Positions 61,506-64,000 of a stretch of DNA of 64,000 nt are shown here, piece after piece. The DNA lies in the NCBI RefSeq assembly GCF_000223905.1, contig NC_015948.1, positions 1,178,001 through 1,242,000 of the forward strand, in the 5' to 3' direction. The position numbers and the translations under genes are program-made. The DNA comes from Haloarcula hispanica ATCC 33960. Lineage in GTDB: Archaea > Halobacteriota > Halobacteria > Halobacteriales > Haloarculaceae. The notes beneath the pieces were generated by a model. The model made no database searches. It had not been told where the DNA came from and saw only the letters and a program-made list of their open reading frames with translations. Numbering within the stretch: position 1 is the first letter of the stretch; each line of letters begins with the position of its first letter.

Positions 61506-62500
61506 TGGCGGGCACAGACGACATCGTTCGTGGGTTACTGGTCGTAATTGTGGTCGGTATCGGCACGGTCCTGGGCTGGGTGCTGTTCGTCAGAACGCCC
61601 GACAACCTCGCCCAGTTGCTCGGCGTCCTGCTGGTCGTCGCTGTCGCCGTCGCCACCGCCCGTATCGGCAGCAACGTCGCCGGCTCCCTCCTCCCGGCAC
61701 ACAACGTCGCGGAGGTCGCCGTCGAAGGGCCGATCAGCCGTGACGGCGGTGGCGGCATCACCAGTCCACCGGTGGGCGCGTCGGCCGACGACATCGTCGA
61801 ACAGATAGACCGTGCCGACGCGGACCGCGGCTCAGAGGCGCTGCTCCTGAAACTGAACACGCCGGGCGGCGAAATCGTCCCCAGCGAGGACATCCGCATC
61901 GCCGCCGAGGAGTTCGACGGCCCGACCATCGCCTACGCGACGGATGTCTGTGCCAGCGGCGGCTACGACATCGCCGCCGGCTGTGACGAGCTCTGGGCGC
62001 GCGAGGGCTCTATCGTCGGCTCGATCGGCGTCGTCGGCTCGCGGGTCAACGCCAAGGAACTGGCAGACCGCCTGGGCCTCTCCTACGAGCAGTTCACCGC
62101 CGGCGAGTACAAGGACGCCGGCGTGCCGTTGAAGGAGATGACCGAGGACGAGCGCGAGTACCTCCAGGGTATCGTCGACGACTACTACGATCAGTTCATC
62201 GACACCGTTGCCGAGGGCCGCGAGATGGACGCTGAGACGCTCAAAGATACCGAAGCGCGCATCTTCCTCGGCGACGAGGCGGAAGAACGTGGGCTCGTCG
62301 ACCGGCTCGGCACGCGTGATGACGTCGAGGCGAGCCTGGAGCAACGGCTGGGCGAGGCTGTGACAATCAAGGAGTACGAACCCGAGCGCGGCCTGACCGG
62401 CAAACTCCGCGGAGGCGCACAGCAGGTCGCCTTCGCCCTCGGCGCGGGTATCGCCGGCGTCGCCGACGGCGATATCGAGGGCCTCTCCTTCCGGCGATAG
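61505..62500 (+). CDS. sppA: signal peptide peptidase SppA-like serine protease (S49)
   Basis: A 331-residue protein with two N-terminal hydrophobic segments (about residues 8-28 and 36-55) and an S49 protease domain. The catalytic Ser is in DVCASGGYDIAAGCDEL and the general-base Lys in FTAGEYKDAGVPLKEMTEDE. KLNTPGGEIVPSEDI is a substrate-strand motif. It degrades signal peptides or membrane fragments at the membrane. It is coupled to the PAC2 gene. Confidence 0.92.
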   Translation: MAGTDDIVRGLLVVIVVGIGTVLGWVLFVRTPDNLAQLLGVLLVVAVAVATARIGSNVAGSLLPAHNVAEVAVEGPISRDGGGGITSPPVGASADDIVEQIDRADADRGSEALLLKLNTPGGEIVPSEDIRIAAEEFDGPTIAYATDVCASGGYDIAAGCDELWAREGSIVGSIGVVGSRVNAKELADRLGLSYEQFTAGEYKDAGVPLKEMTEDEREYLQGIVDDYYDQFIDTVAEGREMDAETLKDTEARIFLGDEAEERGLVDRLGTRDDVEASLEQRLGEAVTIKEYEPERGLTGKLRGGAQQVAFALGAGIAGVADGDIEGLSFRR

Positions 62501-62540
62501 CTCGGGAGGTTTTTTATTCGGGGACCGCCTTCGCCGTAGT

Positions 62541-63662
62541 GTGACTACGCTGGTGGTGTGTATCGACAGGGACAGTCCGGCCGCAGCGGCGTGTCCCGTC
62601 GTCGGCCGCGACGCCGTCGAGTCACTCATCACGCAGACGGGCGTCGTAGACCCGGAAGACAGCCGGGTCAACTGTTTGCTGGAAGGGCTCGCGGTCGCGG
62701 ACGAACTCGAAGCCGAGGGGTCCTCGCCGGTGCTTGCCGTCGTCGGCGGCGGGAGCGACAGTGTCGGCTCGGACCGGGAGATCGCCAGCCAGATCGACGA
62801 CCTGGTCGCCAAGCACGACCCGGACTCCGCGGTCGTCGTCGTCGACAGTGCCGACGACGAGCGGCTGGTTCCCATCATCGAGAGTCGCGTCCAGGTCGAC
62901 GCCGTCGACCGGGTCGTCGTTCGTCAGGCCCGCGACATCGAATCCACGTACTACCTGCTCAAGCAGTTCCTGGCCGACGAGGAACTGCGCAAGACGGTGC
63001 TGGTCCCCGTCGGGATCATCATGCTCGCGTTCCCGCTGTTGCTCGTCGTCACCAGCCCGACCATCGCCGTCGGCGCTATCGCGGCCGCCATCGGCGTGTT
63101 CCTCATCTACAAGGGACTGGGTATCGACGCATACCTCTCCCGACTTCCCAGCCAGACCCGGGAAGCCCTGTACTCGGGACAGGTGTCGCTCGTGACCTAC
63201 GTCGTCGCCGCCGGCCTCTCGCTCGTCGGCATCTTCGCCGGCGTGCTGGGCGTCTCGGCGGTCGGCGATATCAGCCCCTTCCTGCTTGCGAACCGCTTTG
63301 CCTTCGCGTCCGTGCCGTGGCTGACCGGCGCGGCGCTGGCCGCTTCGCTCGGTCGCCTGCTGGACGAACTCATCCAGCAGGAAGGGGTCCGGAGCGCGTA
63401 CGTGAACCTCCCCTTCGGTGCGGTCGCGGTCGGGCTGGTCGTTCGCGGCTTTTCTGCGTACTTCCTCGAACGCGGTGGCGTGTTCGAGCCGTTTCAGGTG
63501 CCGGAGACGAACCTCGGCATCGTTCAGGTCCAGGGGTTCATACTGGAGGCGGGGACCCGCCTCGGGCTGTTCATCCTCGCAGGTATCCTCATCAGCATCG
63601 TCGGCGTCCGGGTGGCGACCTACGTCAGCCACACCGATATCGAGGACGAACTGGTGGAATAG
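62541..63662 (+). CDS. DUF373-family membrane protein
   Basis: A 373-residue protein from a GTG. The soluble N-terminal half (residues 1-150) is a Rossmann-like domain (TTLVVCIDRD, PVLAVVGGGSDSVGSDRE, DRVVVRQARDIESTYYLLKQ). About six or seven transmembrane helices follow (for example VPVGIIMLAFPLLLVVTSP). This is the architecture of the archaeal DUF373 family, whose function is unknown. The gene has the same orientation as sppA, 40 bases downstream. Confidence 0.9.
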   Translation: MTTLVVCIDRDSPAAAACPVVGRDAVESLITQTGVVDPEDSRVNCLLEGLAVADELEAEGSSPVLAVVGGGSDSVGSDREIASQIDDLVAKHDPDSAVVVVDSADDERLVPIIESRVQVDAVDRVVVRQARDIESTYYLLKQFLADEELRKTVLVPVGIIMLAFPLLLVVTSPTIAVGAIAAAIGVFLIYKGLGIDAYLSRLPSQTREALYSGQVSLVTYVVAAGLSLVGIFAGVLGVSAVGDISPFLLANRFAFASVPWLTGAALAASLGRLLDELIQQEGVRSAYVNLPFGAVAVGLVVRGFSAYFLERGGVFEPFQVPETNLGIVQVQGFILEAGTRLGLFILAGILISIVGVRVATYVSHTDIEDELVE

Positions 63663-63698
63663 ACAGCGATTTACGCCGCCGCCGGCTACCGGCGGCTA

Positions 63699-64000
63699 TG
63701 ACAGACGGCGCGTGGGTTTCGCTGTTCTCCGGCGGCAAAGACTCCTCGTGGGCGTTGTACCGGGCACTGGAACGGGGCCACCCTGTCGAACATCTGGTGA
63801 CGGTCCACCCGGAGGGCGACTCCTACATGTACCACGTTCCGGCGACTCGACTGGCCCGCCTGGCCGCCGAGAGCATCGGTATCCCACTGGTGGAAATCGA
63901 GCCCGATGACTTCGAGGCCGACGACGTGCTCGACTCCGGCGACCAGGGCGACGCCGAACTCGAACCGCTGGAGGCCGCGCTACGCGAACTCGACGCCGAA
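63699..64000 (+). CDS. dph6: diphthine--ammonia ligase (ATP-PPase family), 3'-truncated
   Basis: The first 100 residues are visible. The PP-loop SLFSGGKDSSWALYRALERG and the MYHVPATRLARLAAESIGIP segment identify the Dph6/ATP_bind_4 family. It completes diphthamide on elongation factor 2 by amidating diphthine. The gene runs out of the window. Confidence 0.88.

Overview
The window is high-GC DNA from a haloarchaeon, most likely Haloarcula or a close relative. The evidence is acidic predicted proteins, Tat-type lipoprotein signals, TATA boxes about 25 bases upstream of leaderless ATGs, Bat-type HTH regulators, Htr-like transducers, the semi-phosphorylative Entner-Doudoroff enzymes gluconate dehydratase and KDG kinase, and a glpK/gpdABC glycerol locus. 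Genus is inferred from gene content only.

Layout. 1-9.2 kb: the end of an IclR regulator, then an amino-acid catabolic and uptake block (glutamate dehydrogenase, arginase, class III aminotransferase, four-gene polar amino-acid ABC transporter, Bat-type regulator). 9.5-13.8 kb: AT-richer accessory DNA with a tyrosine recombinase and a partner protein, a pair of 127-bp inverted-repeat elements sharing one 8-bp target duplication, and two membrane proteins. 13.9-17.7 kb: an operon of binding lipoprotein, chemoreceptor-like protein lacking the CheA-contact tip, and small coiled-coil protein. 17.8-22.9 kb: KDG kinase, pyruvate kinase, ROK sugar kinase, Cdc6-like ATPase. 23-33 kb: glycerol locus with a putative glycerol permease, glycerol kinase, a soluble chemoreceptor fused to a UgpB-like binding domain, and divergent gpdABC. 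33-37.9 kb: universal stress protein, PEP carboxylase, a regulator, a small membrane protein. 38.2-48 kb: a Liv-type ABC operon ending in an alpha/beta hydrolase and an acyl-CoA ligase, then a PAS histidine kinase. 48-54 kb: gluconate dehydratase, tRNA-Pro(GGG), a secreted beta-helix protein, and the XPB helicase-Bax1 nuclease pair. 54-59.2 kb: a RiPP cluster. 59.3-64 kb: housekeeping genes (NOP2/Sun RNA methylase and partner, PAC2 protein, SppA, DUF373, start of dph6).

Three things stand out. (1) The RiPP cluster at 54.0-59.2 kb has PqqD-like B1, transglutaminase-like B2, HPr-kinase-like and nucleotidyltransferase genes and an ABC exporter, as in bacterial lasso-peptide clusters with C-terminal serine modification. 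It also has a 32-residue precursor gene (56376-56474, minus strand) that matches the lasso leader motif YxxPx(L/V)xxxGxxxxxT exactly and ends in Ser. No asparagine-synthetase-like lasso cyclase is present, and the expected core lacks the usual ring acceptor. (2) A soluble methyl-accepting chemoreceptor carries a UgpB-like (glycerol-3-phosphate-type) domain at its C-terminus and lies between glpK and gpdABC, suggesting an intracellular glycerol-phosphate sensor. (3) A two-HAMP transducer next to its binding lipoprotein has lost the kinase-contact hairpin.

All calls were read by eye. No database search, HMM, folding or structure prediction was run.
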